Origin: Iamia sp. SCSIO 61187
GTDB taxonomy: Bacteria > Actinomycetota > Acidimicrobiia > Acidimicrobiales > Iamiaceae
Direction of reading: 5' to 3'
NCBI RefSeq assembly: GCF_019443745.1
Contig: NZ_CP050948.1
Location: forward strand, 1,612,001-1,676,000
Length of the DNA: 64,000 nt
How positions within the stretch are numbered: the first letter of the stretch is position 1; each line of letters starts with the position of its first letter. Positions 51,202 to 60,298 of this stretch are shown here, piece after piece. A program made the translations under genes and the position numbers. The notes below the pieces were generated by a model. It did no database searches. It was not told the origin of the DNA and worked only from the letters and a program-made list of their open reading frames with translations.

Positions 51202-52876
51202 CGGACAAAGGTAGGCGCCGCTCCGCCGCCCGCACGGCCTCGCGCACCACCACGGCGACCGCGGCCAGGCCGACCAGGCCGCCGACGACCGTCCCGGCCA
51301 CGAGCAGGTCCGCCGTCCACGCGCTCCACGCCACCATGGCCCGCACCTCGGCCCGCCACCCCTCGCCCGGGGCGCCCCAGAACTGGTCGAGCATGGTGGC
51401 GAAGCCGACGACGTGGAGGGCGATGACGGCCACCACCGCGACGAGGGGCGCCCAGCGGCGGGCGAGGGTCCGGAGGCCGGCGGCGGCGATCAGGGCGATG
51501 GGCACCATGGCGGCGAACAGGTAGCGACCCTGGATGAACGGGTAGGCGCCGGTGCGGGCGTGGAGCCCCCACGCGTGCTCGGCGACGAACCCGAAGATGG
51601 CGACGGGCGGGAGCAGGAGGACGGCGGTGTCGACCCGGCGCAGGCGGCCGCCGGGGAAGGCGAGGCCGGTCAGCAGCAGGAGCACGAGGACGCCCGAGGC
51701 GATGAAGATCACGACCAGGGGCAGCCGGGCGGAGTAGTTGCCGAACCAGCCCCAGAACCTCTCGACGAAGAAGGCCCCGAACCGGCGCCAGTACTCGCCG
51801 GCGTCGGGGGTGAAGCCTTCCCGGGTGGGCAGGAGCGTGTCCTCCAGCGAGGGGGCGAACCGCCCCTCGCGGACCTGGTTGCCGATCCACCACCAGCCGC
51901 TGACGACCGCGGCCCCCACGCCGGACGCGGCGCCGGCGAGCACCATCGGCCACGGGCTGGCCCCGGCGAGCTGGCGGCGGCGGGCGCCGACGAGGAACGA
52001 CACCGCGATCCACGGCAGGAGCAGGAGCGCGAACGCCTTGGTCAGCAGGGCGGCCCCCGTCACCAGGGCGACCAGGACGAGGGTGCGGGGGCGGCGGTCC
52101 CCACGGGTCACGCCGGCGAGGAGCACGGTGAGCACCGCGCCCAGCGCCGCCAGCAGGTTGTCGTTGTTGACCACCGACCCGATGTGGGTCATCTGCGGGA
52201 CCATGACGGCGAGCGCGGCGGCGGCCAGGGCCGCGCCGCGATCGGCGCCGAAGCGGCGCGCCGCGGCCCACCCCGCCCAGGGGACGACCAGCAGCAGGAG
52301 GGCGTTGACCAGCCGCAGGATGCCGACCTCGGTGGTGAGCGCAGGCGGGCTCTCCCCGGGCATCACGAACCGCTCGAGCCTCACGACCAGCGCCATCGCC
52401 TGGTAGAAGAGCGGCGGGTGCTGGGGCTGCTGGTTCAGCTTGCTGGTCGGGGTCCCGGCCATGCCGCCGAGGGTGTGGACGTCGCGCCGCTCGCTCTTGG
52501 GCGGAGCGTCGGCCCGGGCCAGGTCGGGGTTGCGGATGTCGTCGGCGAAGTAGCGGGGGACGACCCGGAGGATGGGGATGCCGGTGTGGCGCTCGTCGTA
52601 GGCCGGGTAGTGCGGGTCGTCGGCCAGGGCGAGGGCGAGGTCGACGTGGACGTACTCGTCGGGGGCGACGAAGAGCGGCGTCAGCACCGACGACATGGCC
52701 ATCCAGATGCCGTAGAGGACGGTCAGGGCCCACACGAACCGGGGCACCGACCGGAGCCCGATGGGCGCCAGGTCCGGCGGGGCCGGGGCATCGGGGCGCG
52801 GCTCGTCGGCGGCGGCCTCGCCGTCGCCGCCGTGGCCCTCGCCCACCTCCTCGTCCTCGATCGTCGGGGTGGGCAC
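51149..52876 (-). CDS. DUF2142-type membrane glycosyltransferase-like protein
   Basis: A 575-residue GT-C-like membrane protein. After an acidic N-terminus (about residues 1-40) come 11 or so helices. The first extracytoplasmic loop has [14 protein letters not shown], whose acidic D-E resembles the catalytic motif of GT-C enzymes, and a long loop with [15 protein letters not shown], a DUF2142 hallmark. It probably uses a polyprenyl-phosphate sugar outside the membrane. GTG 52876 starts 9 bases after the mutase stop, and its end overlaps meaB by 53 bases. Its place between a mutase and its chaperone is unexpected. Confidence 0.82.
   Translation of the reverse strand: MPTPTIEDEEVGEGHGGDGEAAADEPRPDAPAPPDLAPIGLRSVPRFVWALTVLYGIWMAMSSVLTPLFVAPDEYVHVDLALALADDPHYPAYDERHTGIPILRVVPRYFADDIRNPDLARADAPPKSERRDVHTLGGMAGTPTSKLNQQPQHPPLFYQAMALVVRLERFVMPGESPPALTTEVGILRLVNALLLLVVPWAGWAAARRFGADRGAALAAAALAVMVPQMTHIGSVVNNDNLLAALGAVLTVLLAGVTRGDRRPRTLVLVALVTGAALLTKAFALLLLPWIAVSFLVGARRRQLAGASPWPMVLAGAASGVGAAVVSGWWWIGNQVREGRFAPSLEDTLLPTREGFTPDAGEYWRRFGAFFVERFWGWFGNYSARLPLVVIFIASGVLVLLLLTGLAFPGGRLRRVDTAVLLLPPVAIFGFVAEHAWGLHARTGAYPFIQGRYLFAAMVPIALIAAAGLRTLARRWAPLVAVVAVIALHVVGFATMLDQFWGAPGEGWRAEVRAMVAWSAWTADLLVAGTVVGGLVGLAAVAVVVREAVRAAERRLPLSDACADRPDRAGRGGAGR
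51208..51213 (-). promoter_or_regulatory. Leaderless -10 (TACCTT) for meaB
   Basis: The hexamer ends 6 bases before ATG 51201 and lies inside the 3' end of the DUF2142-type gene. Confidence 0.5.
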
Positions 52877-52884
52877 CAGGTCGC

Positions 52885-55017
52885 TCAGCGGGACCGGAGG
52901 AGGCCCAGGACCTTGGTGGCGGCCTCGGGGATGTTGGTGCCGGGGCCGAAGACGGCGGCCACGCCGGCCTGCTCGAGGAACGGGATGTCGCCGGGCGGGA
53001 TGACGCCACCGCAGACGACGAGGACGTCCCCGGCGCCCTCGGCCTCGAGGGCCGCGAGCAGCTGGGGCACGAGGGTCTTGTGCCCGGCGGCCTGGGACGA
53101 CACGCCGACGAGGTGGACGTCGTTCTCCACCGCGTCGCGCGCCGCCTCGGCCGGGGTCTGGAACAGCGGGCCGACGTCGACGTCGAAGCCGAGGTCGGCG
53201 AAGGCGGTGGCGATGACCTTGGCCCCGCGGTCGTGGCCGTCCTGGCCCATCTTCACCACGAGCATCCGGGGCCGGCGGCCCTCGTCGGTGGCGAAGGCGT
53301 CGACGTCGGCCTGCACCGCCTCGAACCCGGCGTCGCCCTCGTAGCCCTTGCCGTACACGCCCTCGAGGGTACGGACCTGGGCCGAGTGGCGGCCGAACAC
53401 GGCCTCCATGGCGTCGCTCATCTCGCCCACGGTGGCCCGGGCCCGGGCGGCGTCGATGCACAGGGCCAGCAGGTTGGCGTCGCCCTCGGCGCCGGCCCGG
53501 AGGGCCTCGAGGGCGGCGTCGCAGGCGGCCTGGTCGCGCTCGGCCCGGATGCGCTCGAGCTTGGCGACCTGCTGGGCCAGCACGGCCCGGTTGTCGATGT
53601 CGAGGACCTCGACCTGCTCGGGGTCCTCCACCACGTACCTGTTGACGCCGACCACGACCTCCTCGGCCCGGTCGATGCGGGCCTGGCGGCGGGCGGCCGA
53701 CTCCTCGATGCGGAGCTTCGGCATCCCCGACTCGACGGCCTTGGTCATGCCGCCCAGCTCCTCGACCTCGGCCATCAGCGTGCGGGCCTTCTCCACCAGG
53801 TCGTTGGTGAGGGCCTCGACGTAGTAGCTGCCGCCGAGGGGGTCGACCACGTGGGGGATGCCGGTCTCCTCCTGGATCACCAGCTGGGTGTTGCGGGCGA
53901 TGCGGGCGCTGAAGTCGGTGGGCAGGCCGAGGGCCTCGTCGAAGGCGTTGGTGTGGAGGCTCTGGGTGCCGCCCATCACCGCCGCCATGGCCTCGATGGT
54001 GGTGCGGATCACGTTGTTGTGGGGGTCGAGGGCGGTGAGCGACACCCCCGAGGTCTGGCAGTGCGTCCGCAGCATCAGCGACTTCTCGTTCTTGGGCGAG
54101 AACTGGCTCATCACCTCGTGCCAGAGGATGCGCGCCGCCCGGAGCTTGGCCACCTCCATGAAGAAGTCCATGCCGATGGCGAAGAAGAAGCTGAGCCGGC
54201 CGGCGAAGCGGTCGACGTCGAGGCCCCGGTCGAGGGCGTACCGGACGTACTCGAGGCCGTCGGCGATGGTGAACGCCAGCTCCTGGTCGGCCGTCGCCCC
54301 CGCCTCCTGCATGTGGTAGCCGGAGATCGAGATCGAGTTGTACCGGGGCATGTGCTCGGACGTGTAGCTGATGATGTCCGACACGATCCGCATGCTCGGC
54401 TCGGGCGGGTAGATGTAGGTGTTCCGGACCATGAACTCCTTGAGGATGTCGTTCTGGATGGTCCCGGACAGCTGGGCCTGGTCGACCCCCTGCTCCTCGC
54501 CGGCGACGATGAACGACGCCAGGCACGGCAGCACCGCCCCGTTCATGGTCATCGAGACGGACATCTTCTCGAGGGGGATGCCGTCGAAGAGGATCTTCAT
54601 GTCCTCGACCGAGTCGATGGCCACGCCCGCCTTGCCCACGTCGCCCTCGACGCGGGGATGGTCGGAGTCGTACCCGCGGTGCGTCGCCAGGTCGAAGGCG
54701 ACCGACACGCCCTGCTGGCCGGCGGCCAGGTTCCGCCGGTAGAAGGCGTTGGACTCCTCGGCGGTCGAGAAGCCGGCGTACTGGCGGATCGTCCACGGCC
54801 GGTTCGAGTACATCGTCGCCCGCACGCCCCGGGTGAAGGGGGCGAACCCCGGCAGGGTGTCGGCGTCGAGCCCCTCGAGGTCGGCCGCGGTGTACAGCGG
54901 CTTGACGTCGATGCCCTCGGGGCGGGTGCGGGTGAGCTCGTCGGGGTCCCGGCCCTTCAGGTCGCTGCTCGCCTGCTGGCGCCAGTCGTCGAGGGTCGGG
55001 TCGGCGTCGCTGGTCAC
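52885..55017 (-). CDS. scpA: Methylmalonyl-CoA mutase, large (catalytic) subunit
   Basis: A 710-residue enzyme that interconverts methylmalonyl-CoA and succinyl-CoA with adenosylcobalamin. The TIM-barrel part has [23 protein letters not shown], the substrate signature of true methylmalonyl-CoA mutases, plus [16 protein letters not shown] and THCQTSG. The C-terminal B12 domain has [18 protein letters not shown], with the cobalt-ligating His in DxHxxG, and CGGVIPPGD. No small (MutA-like) subunit is in the window, so a homodimeric ScpA-type enzyme is possible. GTG 55017 has TAATCT 7 bases upstream. First gene of the mutase-DUF2142-meaB unit; the adenosyltransferase at 34843 supplies its cofactor. 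Confidence 0.95.
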   Translation of the reverse strand: MTSDADPTLDDWRQQASSDLKGRDPDELTRTRPEGIDVKPLYTAADLEGLDADTLPGFAPFTRGVRATMYSNRPWTIRQYAGFSTAEESNAFYRRNLAAGQQGVSVAFDLATHRGYDSDHPRVEGDVGKAGVAIDSVEDMKILFDGIPLEKMSVSMTMNGAVLPCLASFIVAGEEQGVDQAQLSGTIQNDILKEFMVRNTYIYPPEPSMRIVSDIISYTSEHMPRYNSISISGYHMQEAGATADQELAFTIADGLEYVRYALDRGLDVDRFAGRLSFFFAIGMDFFMEVAKLRAARILWHEVMSQFSPKNEKSLMLRTHCQTSGVSLTALDPHNNVIRTTIEAMAAVMGGTQSLHTNAFDEALGLPTDFSARIARNTQLVIQEETGIPHVVDPLGGSYYVEALTNDLVEKARTLMAEVEELGGMTKAVESGMPKLRIEESAARRQARIDRAEEVVVGVNRYVVEDPEQVEVLDIDNRAVLAQQVAKLERIRAERDQAACDAALEALRAGAEGDANLLALCIDAARARATVGEMSDAMEAVFGRHSAQVRTLEGVYGKGYEGDAGFEAVQADVDAFATDEGRRPRMLVVKMGQDGHDRGAKVIATAFADLGFDVDVGPLFQTPAEAARDAVENDVHLVGVSSQAAGHKTLVPQLLAALEAEGAGDVLVVCGGVIPPGDIPFLEQAGVAAVFGPGTNIPEAATKVLGLLRSR

Positions 55018-55024
55018 AGCCAGG

Positions 55025-55030
55025 AGATTA
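55025..55030 (-). promoter_or_regulatory. Leaderless -10 (TAATCT) for the mutase gene
   Basis: The hexamer ends 7 bases before GTG 55017. The divergent promoter of the GNAT gene lies 28 bases away. Confidence 0.55.
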
Positions 55031-55058
55031 CGGCCGTCCCCGCCCTGCGCCCCAGCCC

Positions 55059-55064
55059 TACTGT
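55059..55064 (+). promoter_or_regulatory. Leaderless -10 (TACTGT) for the GNAT gene
   Basis: TACTGT ends 8 bases before ATG 55073. Confidence 0.5.
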
Positions 55065-55072
55065 GCGCAGCC

Positions 55073-56038
55073 ATGAGCGAGGTGATCTGGCGACCCGTCG
55101 AGGAGGGCGACCACGACGCCGTGGTGGCGGCCGTCGACGCTGCGTCCGAGGCCGACGGGCTGGAGGAGCGGTTGTCGGTCGACGAGCTGGCCGAGCGGCT
55201 CGACGGCCCCGGGATCGACGTCGCCACCGACTCCCGGATCGCCGTGGGGCCGGACGACGAGGTGCGGGCCTGGGGCCTGGTCGAGACGCGGGGCGAGCCG
55301 CTCGAGCTCGACCGGGTGTGGATCTGGGGGGGCGTCCACCCCGCCCATCGCGGCACCGGCCTGGGCCGGGAGCTGCTGGCGTGGCAGGTCGAGCGGGCCG
55401 ATGCCGTGCACCGGGCCACGTGGCCCAGCCATCCGGGCGTGGCCGAGGCCATGGCGCCGGGTGGGTCCGACAGCCACGAGCGGCTGTTCCGGCACATGGG
55501 GTTCACCGTCCTGCGCTGGTGGCTCGACCTGGGCCAGCCGCTGACCGACCTCCCGCCCGTGCCCGACCCGCCCGCCGGCGTGCGCTTCGTCCCCTACGCC
55601 GAGGTCGACGACGACGCCGTGCGCCGGGCGTTCAACGCGTCGTGGGCCGACCACTGGGGCTCGCGCCAGCGCGACCCCGACGCCTGGCGGACCGAGGTCG
55701 TCGCCGCGTCGGTGTTCCGCCCCGACCTGAGCTCGGTGGCCGTCGCCGGCGACGAGGTCGTCGCCTTCCTGCTCGCCGACCGGTTCCCCCAGGACGACGA
55801 GGTCCGGGGTCACGCCGAGGCCTGGATCTCCACGCTGGGGACGCTCCGGGAGTGGCGGGGGAGGGGCATCGCCTCGGCCCTGATCGTCCGGGCCCTCCAC
55901 GCCTTCCGGGCCGAGGGGCTCGACCACGCCATGATCGGCGTCGACGCCGAGAGCCTCACCGGGGCGGCGGCCCTCTACCGGGGGCTGGGGTTCGTCGAGG
56001 AGAAGCGCTTCGCCAGCTGGAGCCGGCCGCTGGGCTGA
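55073..56038 (+). CDS. Tandem GNAT-domain N-acetyltransferase
   Basis: A 321-residue protein with two GNAT folds. The first has the acetyl-CoA-binding turn in [16 protein letters not shown] (about residues 88-103), the second in [19 protein letters not shown] (about 263-281). [19 protein letters not shown] links them. The layout resembles mycothiol synthase MshD and related two-domain enzymes, but key specificity residues cannot be judged here, so the acceptor is open. It is divergent from the mutase gene with 55 bases between starts, and both promoters appear leaderless. Confidence 0.85.
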   Translation: MSEVIWRPVEEGDHDAVVAAVDAASEADGLEERLSVDELAERLDGPGIDVATDSRIAVGPDDEVRAWGLVETRGEPLELDRVWIWGGVHPAHRGTGLGRELLAWQVERADAVHRATWPSHPGVAEAMAPGGSDSHERLFRHMGFTVLRWWLDLGQPLTDLPPVPDPPAGVRFVPYAEVDDDAVRRAFNASWADHWGSRQRDPDAWRTEVVAASVFRPDLSSVAVAGDEVVAFLLADRFPQDDEVRGHAEAWISTLGTLREWRGRGIASALIVRALHAFRAEGLDHAMIGVDAESLTGAAALYRGLGFVEEKRFASWSRPLG

Positions 56039-56044
56039 GCTCGG

Positions 56045-56329
56045 TCAGAGGTAGCGGAGACCGAACCAGACCAGGTACGACACGGTGAGGAGCACCAGCA
56101 CGACGGCGGAGACCACGTTGACCTCGGCGCTCGGACGACGGGTGTGCCGCCCGGCCGGCTCGTCGCCGGGGGCGACGGTGGCGGCCGGCCGAGGGACGGC
56201 GGGACCGAGGGTGGCACCGGACGACGAGGCGGGCGGCGCCCAGCGGACGTCGGACCCGACGGTGGAGGCCGGTGCGTCGGTCGTCGTGTCGGCCGTGGCG
56301 GCGAGTGGCGGTGCCATCGCACGCACCAT
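56045..56329 (-). CDS. Small C-terminally anchored membrane protein (paralogue A)
   Basis: A 94-residue protein: an Ala/Pro/Thr-rich soluble part followed by one hydrophobic helix at the very C-terminus, VVSAVVLVLLTVSYLVWFGLRYL. It is clearly related to the product of the next gene upstream (56401-56673), sharing the VSYL-x-W-x-x-L end and a WxPP motif. ATG 56329 has GAGG 6 bases upstream; ATG 56317 is an alternative. The C-terminal anchor suggests insertion after translation. Function unknown. Confidence 0.6.
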   Translation of the reverse strand: MVRAMAPPLAATADTTTDAPASTVGSDVRWAPPASSSGATLGPAVPRPAATVAPGDEPAGRHTRRPSAEVNVVSAVVLVLLTVSYLVWFGLRYL

Positions 56330-56400
56330 CGGTGCCTCGGCGGCGGAGTTGAGGATCCCGACCTCCCCGTCAGATGGCCGGGACCGTCGAGACCGTTCGC

Positions 56401-56673
56401 TCAGAGGAGGCCGAGGCAGATCCAGGCGAGGTAGGAGACGGCGAGCACCACCAGGATGACGGCGAAGACCACACCGGCTCCCGGGCTCGACCGGGTCGAG
56501 GAACGCTCGTCCGCGCCGTCCCCGGGATCGACCGTCGCCGCCGAGCGGCGGGAGGTCGGGGTCGGGGAGCCGTCGGCCGAGAACGGCGGGGGCTTCCAGT
56601 GACCGTCGTGCCCGAGGATCCAGTCCGGGGCCGGGGGCGGGTGGGCGGCCGTGGGGGCCGAGCGCGCTGCCAT
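56401..56673 (-). CDS. Small C-terminally anchored membrane protein (paralogue B)
   Basis: A 90-residue protein with a proline-rich N-terminal half containing DWILGHDGHWKPPPFS, a short-motif tryptophan region found in many actinobacterial DUF-like small proteins, and a single helix at the extreme C-terminus, VVFAVILVVLAVSYLAWICLGLL. It is the tandem paralogue of the gene at 56045. Its function is unknown; small proteins of this shape may regulate membrane complexes. Confidence 0.6.
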   Translation of the reverse strand: MAARSAPTAAHPPPAPDWILGHDGHWKPPPFSADGSPTPTSRRSAATVDPGDGADERSSTRSSPGAGVVFAVILVVLAVSYLAWICLGLL

Positions 56674-56787
56674 CTCCCCCTCGATCGGTCGGCCGGCGAC
56701 GGACTTGAGCCGGCGGCGCCCCCGACCGAGACGGCGCGACCGACGATGTGGGCCTGGTGCACGCCGTCGGTGGCGGCCGGGGTGCGG

Positions 56788-58008
56788 TCAGGTCGCGAGG
56801 AGCCGGCCGAGGGCGTCGAGGGCCCGCCACACGTCCACGAACCGGGTGTGCAGCGGCGCCGCCGCCAGGCGGATGACGTCGGGGGCCCGGGCGTCCACCA
56901 CCACGCCCCGGTCGAGGAGGGCGGCGACCAGCTCGGGCGCCCGCGGGTGGCGGAGGGCGAGGTGCGCGCCCCGGGCGTCGGGGTCCCGGGGCGTGATGAC
57001 GCCGACGCCGCGGTCGGCGAGGCCGTCGGCGAGGGCGATCCCGAAGGCGACCTGCTCCTGGCCGACCCGGCGGAGGGCGTCGATGCCGGCCTCCTCGACC
57101 AGGGCGACCCCCTGCTCGACGGCGACGAGCCCGGCGACCGGTGGGGTGCCGACGACCAGCTGGCGGGCGTCGGCGGCCGGGGCGTAGGCGGCGGTCAGGG
57201 CGAACTGGTCGGCCTGGCCGAACCAGCCGTGGACGGGCTGGAGGAGGGTGCCGGCGTGGCGTGCCGCCCGGTAGGCGAAGGCCGGCGCGCCCGGGCCGCC
57301 GTTCAGGTACTTGTAGGTGCAGCCCACGGCCAGGTCGGCCCCGACCTCGTCGAGGGCGACGGGCACGGCGCCGACGGCGTGGGAGAGGTCCCAGAGCACC
57401 AGGGCGCCGTGGCCCTGGGCCGCCGCGGTGACGGCGGCGGCGTCGGCGAGGGCGCCGGAGCGGAACCGCACCAGCGAGGCGACGAGGACGGCCACGGCGC
57501 CGTCGGCGCAGGTGGCGGTCACGGACTCGGCGGTGATGGGGCCGTCGGGGCCGTCGGTGGCGACGACCCGCACGTCGAGGCCACGCGCCGCGGCGAGGGC
57601 GGCGACGACGTAGCGGTCGGTCGGGAACTCGTCGTCGGCCAGGGCCACCGCCGTGGCCTCCGGGCGGGCGTCGAGGGCGGCGGCCACCAGCTTGTGGAGC
57701 TGCACCGACGTCGAGTCACCCAGGGCGACCTGCCCGGGTCCGGCGCCGACCAGGCGCCCGAGGCGGTCGCCCACCCGCACCGGCAGGTCGAGCCAGTCGT
57801 GCCAGCCCTCGACCTTGCGCCCGCCCCACCCGTCACGGGTGAACCGGGCGAGGGCCTCCTCGGTGGCGCGGGGGAGCGGGCCCAGCGAGTTGCCCATCAG
57901 GTAGGGCCGCTCGTCGGCGAGCCCCACGAACCGGGACCGGAAGCCCGCCAGCGGGTTGGCGGCGTCGCGCCGCTCGGCCTCCTCGCGGTCGGGCACGCCG
58001 TCGCTCAC
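56788..58008 (-). CDS. kynU: Kynureninase
   Basis: A 406-residue PLP enzyme that cleaves kynurenine to anthranilate and alanine in tryptophan breakdown. YLMGNSLGP is near residue 37, then DDEFPTDRYVV, LWDLSHAVGAVPV (the Asp contacting the PLP nitrogen and substrate region) and CTYKYLNGGPGAPAF with the PLP-binding Lys. GTG 58008 is chosen rather than the in-frame ATG 58029 because TACCGT (complement of 58016-58021) lies exactly 7 bases before it and would fall inside the coding sequence otherwise. No other kynurenine-pathway gene is in the window. Confidence 0.93.
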   Translation of the reverse strand: MSDGVPDREEAERRDAANPLAGFRSRFVGLADERPYLMGNSLGPLPRATEEALARFTRDGWGGRKVEGWHDWLDLPVRVGDRLGRLVGAGPGQVALGDSTSVQLHKLVAAALDARPEATAVALADDEFPTDRYVVAALAAARGLDVRVVATDGPDGPITAESVTATCADGAVAVLVASLVRFRSGALADAAAVTAAAQGHGALVLWDLSHAVGAVPVALDEVGADLAVGCTYKYLNGGPGAPAFAYRAARHAGTLLQPVHGWFGQADQFALTAAYAPAADARQLVVGTPPVAGLVAVEQGVALVEEAGIDALRRVGQEQVAFGIALADGLADRGVGVITPRDPDARGAHLALRHPRAPELVAALLDRGVVVDARAPDVIRLAAAPLHTRFVDVWRALDALGRLLAT

Positions 58009-58015
58009 CGGCCGC

Positions 58016-58021
58016 ACGGTA
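58016..58021 (-). promoter_or_regulatory. Leaderless -10 (TACCGT) for kynU
   Basis: The hexamer ends 7 bases before GTG 58008 and decides the start codon. Confidence 0.5.
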
Positions 58022-58120
58022 CGCCCCATCCCGTCCGGGGGACGATCGTGGGGGCCAGGGCGCCCGGGATCGTCGCCAGCACCGCGGTGGCGTGGGTCGG
58101 CCGGACCGCCGTGGGGTGGG

Positions 58121-59431
58121 TCAGCCGGTGCCGTGCTCGTGGTTGCAGAGGTGCTCCTCGCCCGGGGCCACCTGGCCGGCGGCGACGCCCTCGAGGGCGG
58201 CGAAGGGGCCGCACGGGTGGGGCTCGATCCAGACGTGGATCATGGGCGTGGGGTCGAACTTCTGGAGCGGCGGCTCGCACGTCCCGCCGACCTCGGTCAC
58301 CCCGGCGACGCGCGGGTTCTCGCCCGGCGAGAAGCAGAGGTCGTCGTGGACGTGCCACTGGGTCAGGGCCCCGCCCAGCTCGGGCACCTCGTCGAGGCTG
58401 CTGCCCCGCGGCATCATGAACATGGCCGACACCAGCCGCCGGCCGCCGCCCGAGGTGTCGTACACCAGCGACTCGGGGGCGTCGGGGTCGAGGATGCGCC
58501 CGTCGTCGATGAGGTCCCAGTTGATCAGGTGCTCGTGGCCGGTGAAGCCGTCGCCGATCGAGTGCCACCCCCGGGCCTCGGCCGCGGCGGCGTCGGCGAA
58601 CTGGGGCAGGTCGGCGAGGGTGACGGCCACCAGGTTCTCGGCCGCGGCCTGCTGCTCGGGGGTGACGCCCTCGACGCCGCTGAAGTCGATCGGCAGGGCG
58701 GGGTCGTAGGGCCGGGTCGGCAGCTCGACGGCCTCGGCGTGGCCCTCGCCGGCGTCATGCCCCTCGTCGGCGCCGTGGTCCTCGCCGTCGGCGTGGCCGG
58801 CGTCCTCGGCGTGGTCCCCGTCGGCGTGGGCGGCGTCCTCGGCGCCGTGGGGGTGGTCGCCGGCGGCGGCCTCGTCGTGGCCCCCGGCGTGGGAGTGGGA
58901 CCCGGCCGACACCATGGCGGCGACGCTCACGGCGGCGACGGCGACGGTGGCCGCGCCGTGCAGGGCCACCGGGGGGACGGTGAGCCGCGGGGCGCGGACG
59001 GGCCGGCCGAGGGCGGCGTCGAGGAGGGCCCGGACGGCGCCCAGGAGGGCGACGGCGGCGAGGGCGGCGGCCACGCCGTCGGCCAGCTGTACGTCCTCGG
59101 CCGCCTCGAGCCCGGCGATGAGGTCGATGCCGGCGGTCTTGGCCCGCACCCAGCCGGCGAGGGCCACCAGCGCCACGGCGGCGCCGAGGCCGGCCATCAC
59201 CCGGCCGCCCCGGGTGAGGGCCAGCGCCCCCCAGCCCAGCTGGAGGGCGGCGACGATGGTGAAGGCCACCACCGCGGACCGGTGCTCGCTGTGGACGCCG
59301 ATGGCGGCGGCGTGGACGGCCCCGGCCCCGAGCGAGGCCAGGCCGGCGACGACGAGGGGCGGCGGGGTCGAGCGCCCGGGCGCGTCGACGGCCGGGGCGG
59401 GTGGTGCGGCGGGTGGGGCGGCGTCGGTCAC
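58121..59431 (-). CDS. Membrane protein with His-rich linker and C-terminal metal-binding-like domain
   Basis: A 436-residue protein. Residues about 25-195 hold six helices. A linker of about 60 residues then has some 15 His in HxH/GHD/DH pairs (HSHAGGHDEAAAGDHPHG and similar). The C-terminal 200 residues form an unknown domain with WHSIGDGFTGHEHLINWDLI, WHVHDDLCFSPGENP, MIHVWIEPHPCGPF and CNHEHGTG, all rich in His and Cys. Such a layout fits capture of zinc, nickel or copper outside the membrane. AGGAGG stands 5 bases before GTG 59431, the strongest ribosome site in the area. The family is not recognised. Confidence 0.7.
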   Translation of the reverse strand: MTDAAPPAAPPAPAVDAPGRSTPPPLVVAGLASLGAGAVHAAAIGVHSEHRSAVVAFTIVAALQLGWGALALTRGGRVMAGLGAAVALVALAGWVRAKTAGIDLIAGLEAAEDVQLADGVAAALAAVALLGAVRALLDAALGRPVRAPRLTVPPVALHGAATVAVAAVSVAAMVSAGSHSHAGGHDEAAAGDHPHGAEDAAHADGDHAEDAGHADGEDHGADEGHDAGEGHAEAVELPTRPYDPALPIDFSGVEGVTPEQQAAAENLVAVTLADLPQFADAAAAEARGWHSIGDGFTGHEHLINWDLIDDGRILDPDAPESLVYDTSGGGRRLVSAMFMMPRGSSLDEVPELGGALTQWHVHDDLCFSPGENPRVAGVTEVGGTCEPPLQKFDPTPMIHVWIEPHPCGPFAALEGVAAGQVAPGEEHLCNHEHGTG

Positions 59432-59537
59432 GGGGTCCTCCTGCGAGCGGCCCAGGCTAGGGCAGTGTGACCGACGCCATGCCGTCGGGGTCCGGTCCGG
59501 GGTGGCGCCGGGAGGCCGGGCGTCGTACCGTGACGTT

Positions 59538-59551
59538 ATACGGTGCCGTAT
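59538..59551. promoter_or_regulatory. Palindromic operator-like site ATACGGTGCCGTAT
   Basis: Perfect 6-bp arms (ATACGG/CCGTAT) around TG, 29 bases before ATG 59581 and overlapping TTATAC and TACCGT promoter-like hexamers. The size and symmetry fit a TetR-type or similar repressor site; no regulator gene is nearby. Confidence 0.45.
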
Positions 59552-59580
59552 GCATCCGGCCCGAGCGCGAGGAGACGACC

Positions 59581-60255
59581 ATGGCGCTGCCCCCCGGCCA
59601 GACCCGGATCACCGGCTTCCCCCGCTTCGGCGCCGGCGCCGACGCCCCGCCTCCCACCGTCCCGGCCGAGCCCGTGGTCGAGGTGGCCGGCGGGAACCCG
59701 GAGGTCCTCGCCGTGCCGCTGTCCGACCTGGCCGACCTGCCGCGACGGGAGGTCGTGGCCGACTTCCACTGCGTCGCCGGGTGGACGGCGAGCGCCCGGC
59801 GCTGGGAGGGCATCCCGTTCGCCGCCTTCTACGACGCGGTCGTCGCCCGCACCGTCCCGGCCGGGGTGGAGATCACCCACGTCGCCCTCACCGGGCTCGA
59901 CGGGTACCGGTCGGTCGCCCTGCTCGAGGACCTCCGGGGCGACGACGTGCTGCTCGCCGACCACCTGGACGGGGCCCCGCTCGACGGCGCCCACGGCGCC
60001 CCGCTCCGGCTGGTCAGCCCGGGCCAGTACGGCTACGTGAACACCAAGCACCTCGGCCGGATCGAGCTCCACCCGTCCGAGCCCAAGGGGCGCTTCCACC
60101 CCTCGCTGCGGACCCACCTGGCCCTCGCCCTGGTGATGCCGCACCCGCGGGCCCGGGTCGCCCACGAGGAGCGCCACCGCTACCTCCCGGGACGGGTCGT
60201 GCGGCCCGTGTACCAGCGGCTGGGGCAGGCGCTGCGCCGCCAGACCCGCCGCTGA
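59581..60255 (+). CDS. Molybdopterin-dependent oxidoreductase (sulfite oxidase-like domain)
   Basis: A 224-residue protein formed only by the sulfite-oxidase-type molybdopterin-binding domain. DFHCVAGWTASARRWEGIPF has the Mo-coordinating Cys64 and the family's C-x-x-x-W pattern, with LTGLDGYRSVALLEDLRGDDVLLA and GAPLRLVSPGQYGYVNTKHLGRIEL later. No signal peptide or haem domain is present, so it is probably cytoplasmic with an unknown electron partner. ATG 59581 has GAGGAG 7 bases upstream; the longer frame from 59467 would pass through the palindromic site. MoeB at 39066 may serve the same cofactor pathway. Confidence 0.87.
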   Translation: MALPPGQTRITGFPRFGAGADAPPPTVPAEPVVEVAGGNPEVLAVPLSDLADLPRREVVADFHCVAGWTASARRWEGIPFAAFYDAVVARTVPAGVEITHVALTGLDGYRSVALLEDLRGDDVLLADHLDGAPLDGAHGAPLRLVSPGQYGYVNTKHLGRIELHPSEPKGRFHPSLRTHLALALVMPHPRARVAHEERHRYLPGRVVRPVYQRLGQALRRQTRR

Positions 60256-60273
60256 TGGGTCCGGTGGACGCTT

Positions 60274-60286
60274 GGGGTCAGACCCC
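60274..60286. repeat. Perfect 13-base palindrome GGGGTCAGACCCC
   Basis: Fits the core pattern GGKGYCWGRCMCC shared with the other REP-like elements and lies in the 43-base gap between two convergent genes. Confidence 0.6.
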
Positions 60287-60298
60287 GTCCGTCGTCGG

